This document shows, piece after piece, positions 25,101-32,525 of a DNA stretch of 64,000 bases; the first letter of the stretch is position 1; each line of letters begins with the position of its first letter. This DNA is from an uncultured Collinsella sp. Lineage in GTDB: Bacteria; Actinomycetota; Coriobacteriia; Coriobacteriales; Coriobacteriaceae. Below the pieces are notes generated by a model that saw nothing but the letters and a program-made list of their open reading frames with translations, searched no databases and was not told the origin of the DNA. Both the position numbers and the translations under genes were made by a program. Location of the stretch: positions 1 through 64,000 of the forward strand of contig CAAEDE010000040.1 of the NCBI GenBank assembly GCA_900754525.1, in the 5' to 3' direction.

Positions 25101-26059
25101 TGCGCGTTATCGACCCAAGTCTGAGTCTTGCCCTGGGCATCGCGACCAATGACGGTCACATTCGCAGCAAGCTGGTCCTTAACGACAGGGGACGAGCTAC
25201 CAGCCGTATAGGCAAACTCAATCTTCTGCCCCTGGGTGAGCTTGACGCTGCTCGCGCCAACCGAGGAAGACGCGCCGTCGACGAACAGCTGCCAGAAGGC
25301 ATAAGTCGTCGGATCGTAGGCAAGCGTGCGGCCATCGCTCGGGGATGTTATGCTTTCGAGGTAGAAACCGTATGCCGTGTTCGGATCGTACTTCGCCTTG
25401 AAGCCCGTCTTCTCCTGCAGCTTAATGAAGGCATCCGCAGCCGTCGCGCCCTCATCAAGCTTGAGCTGCGTAGGTGCCACCCAGGTCTGAGCCTTGCCGT
25501 CGGCATCGGTGCCGATAATCGAGAACGAGACCTCGACTTGCTTCTTGGCGACATCGCCGGTTTCTGTCGGGTTCTCTGTCTGAACGGCAGCCGCGGCGGC
25601 AGATCCCGCTTGGCCAGCGGATGCCGTCGAAGACTGCTCGCTCGTGGCAGGGCTCTCCCCCGTCGCCGAGCCTTCGTCGCCAGTTGCCGCCTCTGTAGTG
25701 GCGGCACTAGCTGCAGGCGCGCTCCCGGAATCCGAAACCTCGGCGCCGCTCTGCTCAGCGGTACCGCCCGCAAGCGCTGCATCCTCGCCCGGCGTCGTAG
25801 CCTGAGCCACAGCGTCGGCAATGCCCTCGACACCCTCGGCCCACAGCTGAGCCGGCGTGGTGCTGAAGGCCATCGCGAAGGCCAGGAATGCCACCAGGCA
25901 GCGCTTGGCTACACCGCGTGCAATCGCGCCACGGCGATGCAACGAGGCACGCTCGCGCTCGTCCTCAAACATATCCATTTGTCCCCCATTGTCTGTACTT
26001 GGAGCGTTGCCTTGAGGCTGCCCCACGTCATCGCGCATGTTGCGTTCGAGTTCCCCCAT
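22187..26059 (-). CDS. Large surface protein: four DUF4430 domains, beta-propeller, InlB-type repeat, membrane anchor
   Basis: The 1290-aa protein is built of clear blocks. A signal/membrane segment lies near residues 50-72 (CLVAFLAFAMAFSTTPAQLWAEG), followed by an Ala/Thr/Glu-rich linker to about 150. Four tandem DUF4430 units (about 155-635) each have an xxxxWxLFVDG- or WHLYINGE-type strand and a final KVTFAYTT-type strand. A PQQ/BamB-like beta-propeller follows (about 690-1085; repeated YVGSVDIS, FVYIATENELIKIDSSTGK). Next come one InlB-type repeat (FNSNGG...GYTFGGWYTDEAC...LTLYAKW), a Gly/Ser then Lys/Asp/Ser-rich spacer and a C-terminal membrane helix with TKRGKG. No proper LPxTG is present. 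The start is ATG 26059, behind AAGGGGG. The riboswitch suggests cobalamin-responsive capture or adhesion; the ligand is not shown. Confidence 0.87.
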   Translation of the reverse strand: MGELERNMRDDVGQPQGNAPSTDNGGQMDMFEDERERASLHRRGAIARGVAKRCLVAFLAFAMAFSTTPAQLWAEGVEGIADAVAQATTPGEDAALAGGTAEQSGAEVSDSGSAPAASAATTEAATGDEGSATGESPATSEQSSTASAGQAGSAAAAAVQTENPTETGDVAKKQVEVSFSIIGTDADGKAQTWVAPTQLKLDEGATAADAFIKLQEKTGFKAKYDPNTAYGFYLESITSPSDGRTLAYDPTTYAFWQLFVDGASSSVGASSVKLTQGQKIEFAYTAGSSSPVVKDQLAANVTVIGRDAQGKTQTWVDNAQYVVTSGSSALDLTKVALEANDIDAVAAGSFILSLKYNGVELGTPLDYSTYWQLFINGKSSDYTADNVTIHAGDTVTWFYGGWGDQLPSDSVHASVQVLGKDKDGKQQVWASTGQTSLKAGSTAKDLLEQTGLKLDASESSWGWFLNGIYSPFDVDGKPYVWDAATNSYWRFYVNGKFADVGAGAYKLQEGDAVTFMYGADADALPGQVLGSADIIGPDVNGNNTRWGSASNVSLPEGSTAQDLIETVLKAKGIDYKASQSGAYWSITSPFEDKSYGYDGATGKYWHLYINGESSSLCANQVTLKSGDKVTFAYTTEKSPMPDPDKIVVDPSATTPDWDAEWAGYGNSGNGSTVTDAKTPAQAAGLKWAFDWKAESGQQYANCSEPVIANGFVYIATENELIKIDSSTGKKVASAPLAFKVSYTSRPIYTNGLIIVPLNGGAVQAITADKLICKWLTPGLTDLTQSSCTVVSDGEYVYVGSVDISYDENYNATYGNGSFARIKIATGEVSWQNIDPAEGYYWTGAALTDKYAIVPTSAGTLKCIDKTTGDVVSTMKLGAVANADCIADPSNGSTFYQMTHDGKLHVISLSAKGVLSEQKTVDLGLTNNLSAPAVSGDNLIVGGQTATGSALVLYNLKTGKTTMVAAADGKALPAGLNGIAATPLVSVQGGKTYVYFTVNSADSKDYVNYSAGGGVYRYTLGDAEATQIYDAAGHYQYCDSPVIADASGNLYYINDSGTLFKLGAVESWTVAFNSNGGSACDTKFVATADGKLVKPADPTRDGYTFGGWYTDEACTQAYDFSTPVTADLTLYAKWTKNAVNPGGNGGAGSNGGGGSGTGTGSGTGAGTGTGSGSGSKGGAIAPGKKPVTKTTVSTKSETKDNKSNKKDSDKSDKKDEKKSDKKDSKSDKKSDSKSDTGAASTTTAKKSSSAAEQETGTNPLAIVGIAAGVIGLALIAVFVLTKRGKGDGNAR

Positions 26060-26116
26060 CGGGGTCCCCCTTCCCTCCAGAGCCCTATGCACACCGGCGG
26101 CATACGCCGCAGCCGC

Positions 26117-26292
26117 ATGCAAGATGGGAGGCGATCCGACTTAACCTTAACGGCTCAGGCGCGCCGTCCGATCTGCGACGCGAACATCCCGAGCCAAGAG
26201 GAATTACGGTTACTGGTACAGCCGGGGACTTGCACCCCGATTCTCCCAAACGCGCAGGAAAACCGCGCATTCGTGCGTCTCCGCACCACCAT
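26117..26292 (-). promoter_or_regulatory. Cobalamin riboswitch
   Basis: On the minus strand the leader of the DUF4430 operon contains the cobalamin aptamer landmarks in order. These are a GGTGCGG entry stem, GGGAGAATCGGGGTGCAAGT (the GGGAA..GGTG(A/C)AA(G/T)-type core), CCCCGGCTGTACC, AGTAACCGTAA (matching the CxACUGUAA core) and a B12-box-like AAGTCGGATCGCCTCCC near 26125-26143. The gene start follows 58 bp later. A GGGGACCCC pairing around the ribosome site could be the expression platform. This is established family knowledge applied to visible motifs. An upstream TTGCGT-16-TAATAA pair (about 26307-26334) could be the promoter. Confidence 0.9.
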
Positions 26293-26330
26293 CTAGGCCA
26301 TTGATTATTACCGTCAGTATGCTAACACGC

Positions 26331-26358
26331 AAAAGGGCCTCGCACACAGGCGAAGCCC
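26331..26358 (-). terminator. Terminator behind the UbiB-family gene
   Basis: A 9-bp stem with one mismatch (26335-26343 with 26350-26358) reads on the minus strand as GGGCTTCGC...GCGAGGCCC, followed by TTTTGCG. It separates the UbiB operon from the cobalamin-controlled operon. Confidence 0.75.
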
Positions 26359-26409
26359 AAGGTAAAAGCTATTGTTTGCGATAGGAAAATGCGGTGACGG
26401 TCACAGCCT

Positions 26410-28173
26410 CTAGTGCTTGCCGCCGTGACTGTTGAGCCAGATATTGCGGCCCAGCATGAGCGCCAGCACCAGCGCACTCACGTAGCCCATAAAGCCAATG
26501 ACTGGGATACCAAACACAACCGGCTCGATGCGTGCGTAGTACACCACCGACGAACCGATAAACAGACCGGCGATAACGATAGCCATCGACATGCGGTCGA
26601 TAATTCCGCCCAGCTGTCGCAGCGCCTTATCGCTGCTCATGATCTGCGTGTTCACCTTAAGCTGCCCGCGTGTGAGCATACGCGAAGCCAGCCCCAGGTA
26701 CTCAGCCGCCTCGAGTGAGCCCTTCGCCGCGCGATAACTGCTCGCTGCAAAGTCGCGGCTCATCTCGCGCATGCGGGCATAGGTGCTCTTCTCGTTTTTG
26801 ATATGAGCCTGAATGATCTGGATCATGTTGACGTTGGGCATGTACTCGGTCAGCAAACCCTCGAGCGTCACCATGCCGCGGGCGAACATCGTCACCACGC
26901 TCGGCAGCTCAACGTCATTTTTGCGCGCCAGATTGAGCAGCGAGGTCAAAAAATCGCCGATATCCAGATCCTTCAGGTCAAGGCCCGCAAAGTCAGCCAC
27001 GATGAAGTCCAAATCGGACAAAAAGGCCGAATGGTCAAGCTCGGCCGAATCGCCGCGCGTCACGGCAAAGCGCATGAGCGAATCCTTGAGCTTGGGCACG
27101 TCGCCCTCGGCCACGGCGAAAATCATGTCCTTGACGATACCGCGGTCGTGGCTCGACATGCGTCCGACCATGCCCAAGTCGATAAAGTAAACGATGCCGT
27201 CCTTGAGGATGATGTTTCCCGCATGCGGGTCGGCATGGAAAAAGCCGTCATCGAGCACCTGCGTCGAGTAGTCCTCGACAATCGCGGCACCGATCTTTTC
27301 CAAGTCATAGCCCTCGGCCACCAAGCGTTCAGGATCGGCGATCGAAATGCCGTCGACGTAATCCATGACCACCACGTGCTCGGTGCACAGGTCCAGATAG
27401 GATTTAGGGCACGTCACGCCATGAACGCTCTTATGGAACTCGTAAAAGTCATTGAGGTTTTTGGCCTCGGCCAAAAAGTTGGTCTCCTCGCGAAACGAGG
27501 TCCACAGCTCCTCGACCACGCCGTGCAGGTCAACGAATTGATCGGTGTTGACGAACTTGGAAACGATACGCACCACCGAGCGGATGATATCGATGTCCTG
27601 CGCCATAACCTGCTGCGCACCGGGGCGCTGCACCTTGACGGCCACGTCCTCGCCCGTCACCAGACGAGCGCGGTGCACCTGCGCGAGCGATGCGCTACCA
27701 AGCGGATTGGGGTCGATCGCATCGAACATCTCCCCCAGGCGCAAGCCGTATTCCTCTTCCAAGCAGCGGAGCACTACCTCGTACGGCACCGGCTCCACGT
27801 CGGAGCGCAGACGACGCAGCTCGTCACAAAAGCGTTGCGGCAGAATCTCGGACCGGTTGGCCAGAATCTGCCCCATCTTGACGAACATGGGGCCGAGTTC
27901 CTCGAGCAGGCGGCGCAAACGAACCGGCGTGAGGTTATCCCACACGCGGTACTTTTTGACCAGGCGAACGATCTGCCCAATGCGTTCGCGACGACCCGCC
28001 GGCGTGAGCTGGTATTCCTCGTCCGGCGCCATCGCGTCGGGCTCTTCGGGCACCATATCGACAGCGCGCGGCTTCTTGCGAGCGCCCGAGACGGCGGCGT
28101 CGACCTCATCGACAACCGCCGCCTCGTCACACAGAGGATCCTGATTGTTGTAATCGGTGGTGGAATCTGCCAT
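26410..28173 (-). CDS. ABC1/AarF/UbiB-family atypical kinase
   Basis: The 587-aa membrane-associated protein kinase-like protein is of the UbiB family. These proteins have an atypical ATP-binding fold and support isoprenoid-lipid metabolism. Visible motifs are the family KxGQ-like segment FVKMGQILANRSEILP, the alanine-rich nucleotide loop PLGSASLAQVH, the invariant lysine in VAVKVQRPG, VMDYVDGI, FHADPHAGN and FIDLGMVG (DFG-like). Two C-terminal membrane helices follow (about 530-580). An N-terminal acidic tail of about 45 residues is extra. The ribosome site is weak, and the start lies 9 bp behind the phasin-like gene, which suggests coupling. The window shows no ubiquinone genes, so the substrate is open. 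Confidence 0.93.
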   Translation of the reverse strand: MADSTTDYNNQDPLCDEAAVVDEVDAAVSGARKKPRAVDMVPEEPDAMAPDEEYQLTPAGRRERIGQIVRLVKKYRVWDNLTPVRLRRLLEELGPMFVKMGQILANRSEILPQRFCDELRRLRSDVEPVPYEVVLRCLEEEYGLRLGEMFDAIDPNPLGSASLAQVHRARLVTGEDVAVKVQRPGAQQVMAQDIDIIRSVVRIVSKFVNTDQFVDLHGVVEELWTSFREETNFLAEAKNLNDFYEFHKSVHGVTCPKSYLDLCTEHVVVMDYVDGISIADPERLVAEGYDLEKIGAAIVEDYSTQVLDDGFFHADPHAGNIILKDGIVYFIDLGMVGRMSSHDRGIVKDMIFAVAEGDVPKLKDSLMRFAVTRGDSAELDHSAFLSDLDFIVADFAGLDLKDLDIGDFLTSLLNLARKNDVELPSVVTMFARGMVTLEGLLTEYMPNVNMIQIIQAHIKNEKSTYARMREMSRDFAASSYRAAKGSLEAAEYLGLASRMLTRGQLKVNTQIMSSDKALRQLGGIIDRMSMAIVIAGLFIGSSVVYYARIEPVVFGIPVIGFMGYVSALVLALMLGRNIWLNSHGGKH

Positions 28174-28181
28174 CTGCGCTG

Positions 28182-28598
28182 CTACTCGGCCTCTTCGGTA
28201 TCCTTCGCATCGTCGGGTTCAACGGACTCGACGGGCACCGAGGTCACGTTGTCCTCGACCGAATCGACGATGTCGCGTACATGAGCCAGGAAGGCCGTGC
28301 GCTCGGGCGCGGTCATGACGCGGACGCGAGCCAGAATGAGCTCGTCGAGCACGCGTTGGGCCGCGGTCTCGCCCTGCATACCCAGACGCTCGGTCAGGTC
28401 GGAGATGGTGCCGCCGGCCTGCTCGAACATGTCGGACACGCTACGGGCGATATCGGGGGCGCCGGCGTCCTTGCGAACTTGCTCGCCCTTGGTATTAAGG
28501 TCGTCGAGGACCTTCTTGCCGCCTTCGACGGCAACGGCGGCGGCGCCGAAGCCCACGTTGATGGCACCGTTAACAAGCTGATCGAGTTTCATAACCAT
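28182..28598 (-). CDS. Phasin-like/PHA-associated small helical protein
   Basis: This 138-aa protein is largely helical and has no membrane helix. It has a glycine/alanine-rich N-terminal segment (NGAINVGFGAAAVAVEGGKKV), a central helix-rich part and an acidic Glu/Asp tail. In actinobacteria and firmicutes such genes are commonly found directly before UbiB-family genes and are annotated phasin-like; I use that label loosely. The ATG at 28598 has TTGGAG 6 nt upstream. It is the first gene of the two-gene unit with the UbiB protein, and is likely its partner or regulator (inference). Confidence 0.7.
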   Translation of the reverse strand: MVMKLDQLVNGAINVGFGAAAVAVEGGKKVLDDLNTKGEQVRKDAGAPDIARSVSDMFEQAGGTISDLTERLGMQGETAAQRVLDELILARVRVMTAPERTAFLAHVRDIVDSVEDNVTSVPVESVEPDDAKDTEEAE

Positions 28599-28697
28599 GG
28601 CTGTCTCCAATCACAAACAACTGCATTGGCGTTCTTGTACCCAAGATTGAGCGAAAGCGACAAAGCGTTTTAGCGCTATTCGATCGACGGGAAATCC

Positions 28698-30221
28698 CTA
28701 CCTCACGTTGTCGTTCATCGCGAAAGAGTTCTTCATGGCGCAGCTCGTGGTGTAGAGCACCTTGCCCAGTAGAGCATCGGTCTCTACGCGAACACGCTCG
28801 GCAAAGGCCTCATTGGCGCGTGCAAGCTCGGCAGGCACCTCGGCCTCGGGCAGAACGGCTACGGCAGCGTCGACGTCATGGATCTGCTTGTGGCCCATGC
28901 CACCGACCTTCTCCTGGTAATCCTCCACGGCACGGCCGCACTCATGGAAACGGACGTCGGCCAAGGCACCGATCAGGCGGTTGGCCCAGTAGAAGTTTTC
29001 GGACGTCACGCGAGCCTGCGTGTCGGCATAGTACTCGGGCATGGTCTCGACGTTGGCGTACAGCGGAACCAGCGCGTTAAACGAGTTGGAGCCAAAGGCC
29101 ATCCACTGCACGGCGCGGTAGGCCGGCTGCGCATAGGGGCGCAGCTGCAGCACGGCAAGCTGGCTGTTGCGGTTGATGCCGATGGGGCGATAGGCGCCGC
29201 GCGTGGCGGGCGTGCCCTTGCTGCCGTAGCAGTCGTACTCCGTGCCCTGGTAGTGGCTCGAAAGCACGTACTTAATGTCCTCGATGGTCACCTTGCGCTC
29301 GGGCACGCGGCTCCAAGGGATGTCGTCGCTCTCGGGCGTGTAGTCGGCGTCGGGGCCATCCCACACGTCGCTGGGGTTGAGGCAGCGCTGCATGTACCAG
29401 GCGCGCGGCGTGTTGTAGACATGGTCGCTGTCGCTGTGCGAGCCAAAGGCCTCGCGCGGGTTAAAGACCGAAGCCGGTCCGTCGCCATCGACGCCCAGCG
29501 TCAGGTCCAGATGCCACTCGGCCATCCAGGCGCGCAGGTCGGCAGAGCACATGTGGTCGGCCTGGGCGCCCTCAGCGTCATCCAGGTCAAAGCTGTCGAT
29601 ACCCAGCTGGTTGGGCATGGTCACATAGGCGTCGTCAGGCACGCGCTTGGCAATCCAGTGGTGACCACCGATGGTCTCGAGCCACCAGATGTCGTCCACA
29701 TCACTAAAGGCGATGCCGTTGTTCTCGTAGGTGCCGTAGCGCTCGAGCAGGTCGCCCAGGATACGAACGCCGTCGCGGGCGGACTTAGCGTACGGCAGGA
29801 CCAGGGTCACCATGTCCTCCTCGCCCAGCCCACCAGGCTGCGCCGGCACATAGCCGTCCTCACCCTCGTTGCCCTTGGCGGGTACGTAGTCCACGAGCGG
29901 GTCGGCGCCGCGAACGCGCTCATTGGTGGTGAGCGTCTCGGTTGCGGACATGCCCACATTGAGCTCGTTGAAACCGGCCTCGGCCCAGATGCCGTGGCCC
30001 GGGACAACATCGGGGACGCTCGTGTAGCGCATGGGGTTATCGGGCAGCTCAACGGTCAGGTGACTCAGGACGCTCGTGTAGACGCGCGGCTGCTCGTCGG
30101 GATGCACCACGCGCATACGCTTGGGCTCAAACACCCCGTTGGACGAGTCCTCGTTACGCGCGACAAGCGTCGACCCGTCGTAGCTCGCGTTCTTACCGAC
30201 CAGAATCGTTGTGCACGGCAT
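28698..30221 (-). CDS. C69 family dipeptidase (PepD type)
   Basis: The 507-aa cytoplasmic peptidase is of the Ntn-hydrolase superfamily and cleaves dipeptides. The N-terminus MPCTTILVGKNASYDGSTLVARNED is diagnostic. Cys3 should be the nucleophile freed by processing, and the motif NEDS follows. GFNELNVGMSATET and the later WWLETIGGHHWIAKRVPDDAY also belong to the family. AAGGAGG lies 6 nt before ATG 30221; the ATG two codons upstream abuts it. It is a single gene between the UbiB operon and the MITE-like element. Confidence 0.94.
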   Translation of the reverse strand: MPCTTILVGKNASYDGSTLVARNEDSSNGVFEPKRMRVVHPDEQPRVYTSVLSHLTVELPDNPMRYTSVPDVVPGHGIWAEAGFNELNVGMSATETLTTNERVRGADPLVDYVPAKGNEGEDGYVPAQPGGLGEEDMVTLVLPYAKSARDGVRILGDLLERYGTYENNGIAFSDVDDIWWLETIGGHHWIAKRVPDDAYVTMPNQLGIDSFDLDDAEGAQADHMCSADLRAWMAEWHLDLTLGVDGDGPASVFNPREAFGSHSDSDHVYNTPRAWYMQRCLNPSDVWDGPDADYTPESDDIPWSRVPERKVTIEDIKYVLSSHYQGTEYDCYGSKGTPATRGAYRPIGINRNSQLAVLQLRPYAQPAYRAVQWMAFGSNSFNALVPLYANVETMPEYYADTQARVTSENFYWANRLIGALADVRFHECGRAVEDYQEKVGGMGHKQIHDVDAAVAVLPEAEVPAELARANEAFAERVRVETDALLGKVLYTTSCAMKNSFAMNDNVR

Positions 30222-30304
30222 GCGCATCCTCCTTGAGCGAAGAAATCAAACGGCAACAGTGTATCGCTTCGGAGCAGAAAGGGCGAAACCACGGCCTCGG
30301 CAGC

Positions 30305-30542
30305 CCCCGTGGTCAAAAAATGCCAAATATGAGTACTGTCACCAATTTAGTGGCAGCAAATTTCTCTGTAACGAGTGCCGAAAATCCCCATTTGCCCAAA
30401 AGCAAGACAACGTTATTCCCCATAAGTTCAATAAAATAGGCTTCCTAACGATAATGGATACCGTTAGGAAGCCAAAAAGACGTAAGACATATGTGACTAT
30501 CTTGGAAACAGTACTCATATTTGGCATTGTTTGACCACGTGG
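30305..30542. mobile_element. MITE-like element with 35-bp terminal inverted repeats
   Basis: Arms 30305-30339 and 30508-30542 match as inverted repeats at 33 of 35 positions (core ATGCCAAATATGAGTACTGT). The 168-bp inside is AT-richer than its surroundings and holds a second perfect 12-bp hairpin (30439-30450 with 30462-30473). It carries no convincing gene. Short open frames within it have no ribosome site. No clear target-site duplication is visible. It fits a non-autonomous element mobilised in trans, or a long palindromic REP. Confidence 0.7.
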
Positions 30543-30576
30543 TATATAGCTAACCCCTCAAACAGCTTCAAAACGC

Positions 30577-31431
30577 CTATTTCGATGCGCGCTCGGCCGC
30601 TTCGATCACGTGTTTGGCGAGAATCGCCGTTGTCACGGCGCCCACGCCGCCCGGCACGGGTGTGATGGCGCCAACGATCGGTTCCGCAGCATCAAAATCC
30701 ACGTCGCCGACCAGTTTTCCGGCAGCCTCGTCCCAATTAATGCCAACATCGATGATCGTCTGGCCCTCGCGAACCGCATCCGCGCCAATCGTGCGCGCGC
30801 GTCCAACCGCGGCAACAACAATGTCGGCAGAACAGCACTCGGCAGCTAGGTCACGCGTATGCGTATGGCACGTCGTCACCGTGGCATTGCGAGCCGTAAG
30901 CATGGCGGCAACGGGACGGCCAATTACCAGCGAGCGACCAACAACGGCAACTTTAGCTCCATCCAGTTCAACGCCGTAATGGTCCAGCAACGCCAACACG
31001 GCCTCGGCCGTGCAGGGAGCAAAGCCCTCGCCACGACCCGAAAGCGTGGTAAGCAGCGAGGCCGGCGTCATGGAGTCAACATCCTTGGCGGGATCGAGCG
31101 CCGCGGCAACCGCATCCTCGTCAAGTCCAGCGGGCAGCGGGCGAAACACTAGGCAGCCATGAACAGCGGGGTTGGCATTGATGTCCTTAATAGCCGCCAG
31201 CAGTTCATCCTGCGAAACATCGGCAGGAAGCAAAACGCGGCGAGCCTCAATGCCAACCTTCTCGCAGCGTTTAAGGGCGCCGCGCTCGTAGGATAGGTCG
31301 TCCTCGCGTTCACCCACACGCACGATAGCAAGCGTCGGAACAACACCGCGTTCGCGCAGCGCAGCGCAGCGGGCAGCGAGCTCCTCAGTCAAAGCGCGGG
31401 CGACGGGAGCACCCTTCAGTAGCTCAGCCAT
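30577..31431 (-). CDS. folD: Bifunctional methylene-THF dehydrogenase/methenyl-THF cyclohydrolase FolD
   Basis: FolD interconverts methylene-THF, methenyl-THF and formyl-THF. The 284-aa protein has the family blocks VGEREDDLSYERGALKRCEKVGI (the catalytic region normally has YxxxK; here YERGALK), GCLVFRPLPAG, DVDSMTPASL, VVGRSLVIGRPVAAML (NADP-binding) and the C-terminal TPVPGGVGAVTTA. GAGGGG lies 6 nt before ATG 31431, and the gene follows fchA by 2 bp, so the pair is translationally coupled. The usual YxxxKxKxxE spacing is slightly altered, which deserves an alignment. With fhs at 41810 it completes a formate-to-methylene folate route. Confidence 0.94.
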   Translation of the reverse strand: MAELLKGAPVARALTEELAARCAALRERGVVPTLAIVRVGEREDDLSYERGALKRCEKVGIEARRVLLPADVSQDELLAAIKDINANPAVHGCLVFRPLPAGLDEDAVAAALDPAKDVDSMTPASLLTTLSGRGEGFAPCTAEAVLALLDHYGVELDGAKVAVVGRSLVIGRPVAAMLTARNATVTTCHTHTRDLAAECCSADIVVAAVGRARTIGADAVREGQTIIDVGINWDEAAGKLVGDVDFDAAEPIVGAITPVPGGVGAVTTAILAKHVIEAAERASK

Positions 31432-31433
31432 GG

Positions 31434-32066
31434 CTATCCCCTCTTCCTTGCGGCGTCGGCGGCGCGGCGCGCCAGCGCATCGGCGCGCGGCAGCCACGTA
31501 TCCAGCAGCTCATCGCACGCCGCCTCGAGCTCCTCGGCACGCGCCCGGTCTTTCATAGATGTGGTGTTGGCAAAGAGCGTCAGGCTCGCACCCTGCATGG
31601 CAGCGCGGCAGAACACGGCGCCGCAGGCCACGTCGGACAACAGCTGGCGCGAGCCCTTATCGGCCATGTCCTCGAGCAGCGCCAGCGCGCGGCCGCAGGC
31701 ATCCATGATCCGATACGGTGGCATGGCCGCCACGTGCAACGCGTCCTGAATCGCCGCAGGTCGAGCTGGGTCCTCGCGCGGAACACCGTACGCAGCGGAC
31801 ACCTGGCCGTACGCACGAACGTCCTCGGCGACCAGGTCCACAAGTTCCTGCGCCAACTCGTCTGCCTGGGCAAATGCACGCGTCAGGTCGTCCGCGCGAT
31901 CGGCAAGCGCGGGATTAGCCGCCCCATAACGAGCAACCATCCCACAAAGCGAGGCACCCAGCGCGCCCACAAAGGCGCTCGCGCTGCCGCCGCCGGGAAC
32001 CGGCTCGCGCGCGGCCAGTGCCTCGGCAAACCCGCGGCAGGTCTTGTCCATCATCTCTTGGCTCAT
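31434..32066 (-). CDS. fchA: Formimidoyl-THF cyclodeaminase / methenyl-THF cyclohydrolase family protein
   Basis: The 210-aa all-helical protein is of the FTCD-C/FchA family. The signature PVPGGGSASAFVGALGASLCGMVARY is near the N-terminus. DEL...VDLVAEDVRAYGQVSAAY, a mid segment PPYRIMDACGRALALL, and LLSDVACGAVFCRAAMQGASL follow. It produces methenyl-THF from formimino-THF, or opens methenyl-THF to formyl-THF. Start 32066 has AAGGTG upstream with usable spacing; the in-frame ATG at 32072 is too close. It is the first gene of the fchA-folD operon. Confidence 0.92.
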   Translation of the reverse strand: MSQEMMDKTCRGFAEALAAREPVPGGGSASAFVGALGASLCGMVARYGAANPALADRADDLTRAFAQADELAQELVDLVAEDVRAYGQVSAAYGVPREDPARPAAIQDALHVAAMPPYRIMDACGRALALLEDMADKGSRQLLSDVACGAVFCRAAMQGASLTLFANTTSMKDRARAEELEAACDELLDTWLPRADALARRAADAARKRG

Positions 32067-32226
32067 ACGCATGCACCTTCAAGTCATATACATCGGTCGG
32101 GCGGAATCGCCGACCAACCGCATCGATCACGTAATGGTGCTAAGTCTAGCCCATAAGTACATGAGCGTCAGCGCACCTGACCATCGCAGATTTCTATGGC
32201 ACGCGATAGGCGTCGACAACGCAAGC

Positions 32227-32453
32227 ATGGGACACATGGCCCACCTTTCGAGACTCCCGGACGTCAAAAACTGAGGCATATCTATAAACAAGGAACCTGT
32301 TGGGGCAACGCCCACGCACGCGCGCCCCATTAAATCAACGGGCGCCTCACCCCGGGGAGGGCCGACAGCATCGGCCCTCCCCTCTTTTGCGCCCGAACAT
32401 ATTGCCACTTAACAGCGCAAATCCGGCCCTCAGAATGGGACACATGGCCCACC
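32227..32453. repeat. 19-bp direct repeat pair, near-palindromic
   Basis: ATGGGACACATGGCCCACC occurs exactly at 32227-32245 and again at 32435-32453, 208 bp apart in the same direction. Each is followed by a similar (T/A)(T/G)CGAG stretch. The unit is itself a near-palindrome (TGGG...CCCA). It may be a dispersed repeat or the ends of an element containing the orphan terminator. Confidence 0.7.
32354..32390 (+). terminator. Orphan plus-strand terminator
   Basis: A 12-bp GC-rich stem (32354-32365 with 32371-32382) has a 5-nt loop and is followed by TCTTTTG. No plus-strand coding region precedes it. Confidence 0.8.
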
Positions 32454-32525
32454 CTAGCGAGCCGTCCACGCGTACAGTAAAGACAGGTAATCCATGGGCG
32501 GTTACAGATCGAGGAGGACACGACC

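Larger units (their letters stand above)
32067..32525. other. 459-bp region without a gene
   Basis: This holds the promoters of fchA (minus) and the lipoprotein gene (plus), a 19-bp direct repeat pair (32227-32245, 32435-32453) and a plus-strand terminator hairpin (32354-32390). The terminator has no recognisable gene before it, so a small RNA transcribed through 32250-32385 is possible. Open frames here lack ribosome sites and plausible composition. No folate riboswitch core was recognised on the fchA side. Confidence 0.6.

Noticed and set aside
22181..26296. Long plus-strand open frames opposite the DUF4430 gene
   Set aside because: Antisense shadows without ribosome sites. The minus-strand gene has clear domains.
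30339..30527. Short open frame inside the MITE-like element
   Set aside because: No ribosome site, and it spans the inverted repeats. The palindromic structure explains the open frame.
32044..32408. Possible small genes in the fchA-lipoprotein gap
   Set aside because: No ribosome sites, composition unlike the neighbours, and they cross the terminator and repeats.
32067..32525. Folate riboswitch upstream of fchA-folD
   Set aside because: No conserved THF aptamer core could be recognised on the minus strand.
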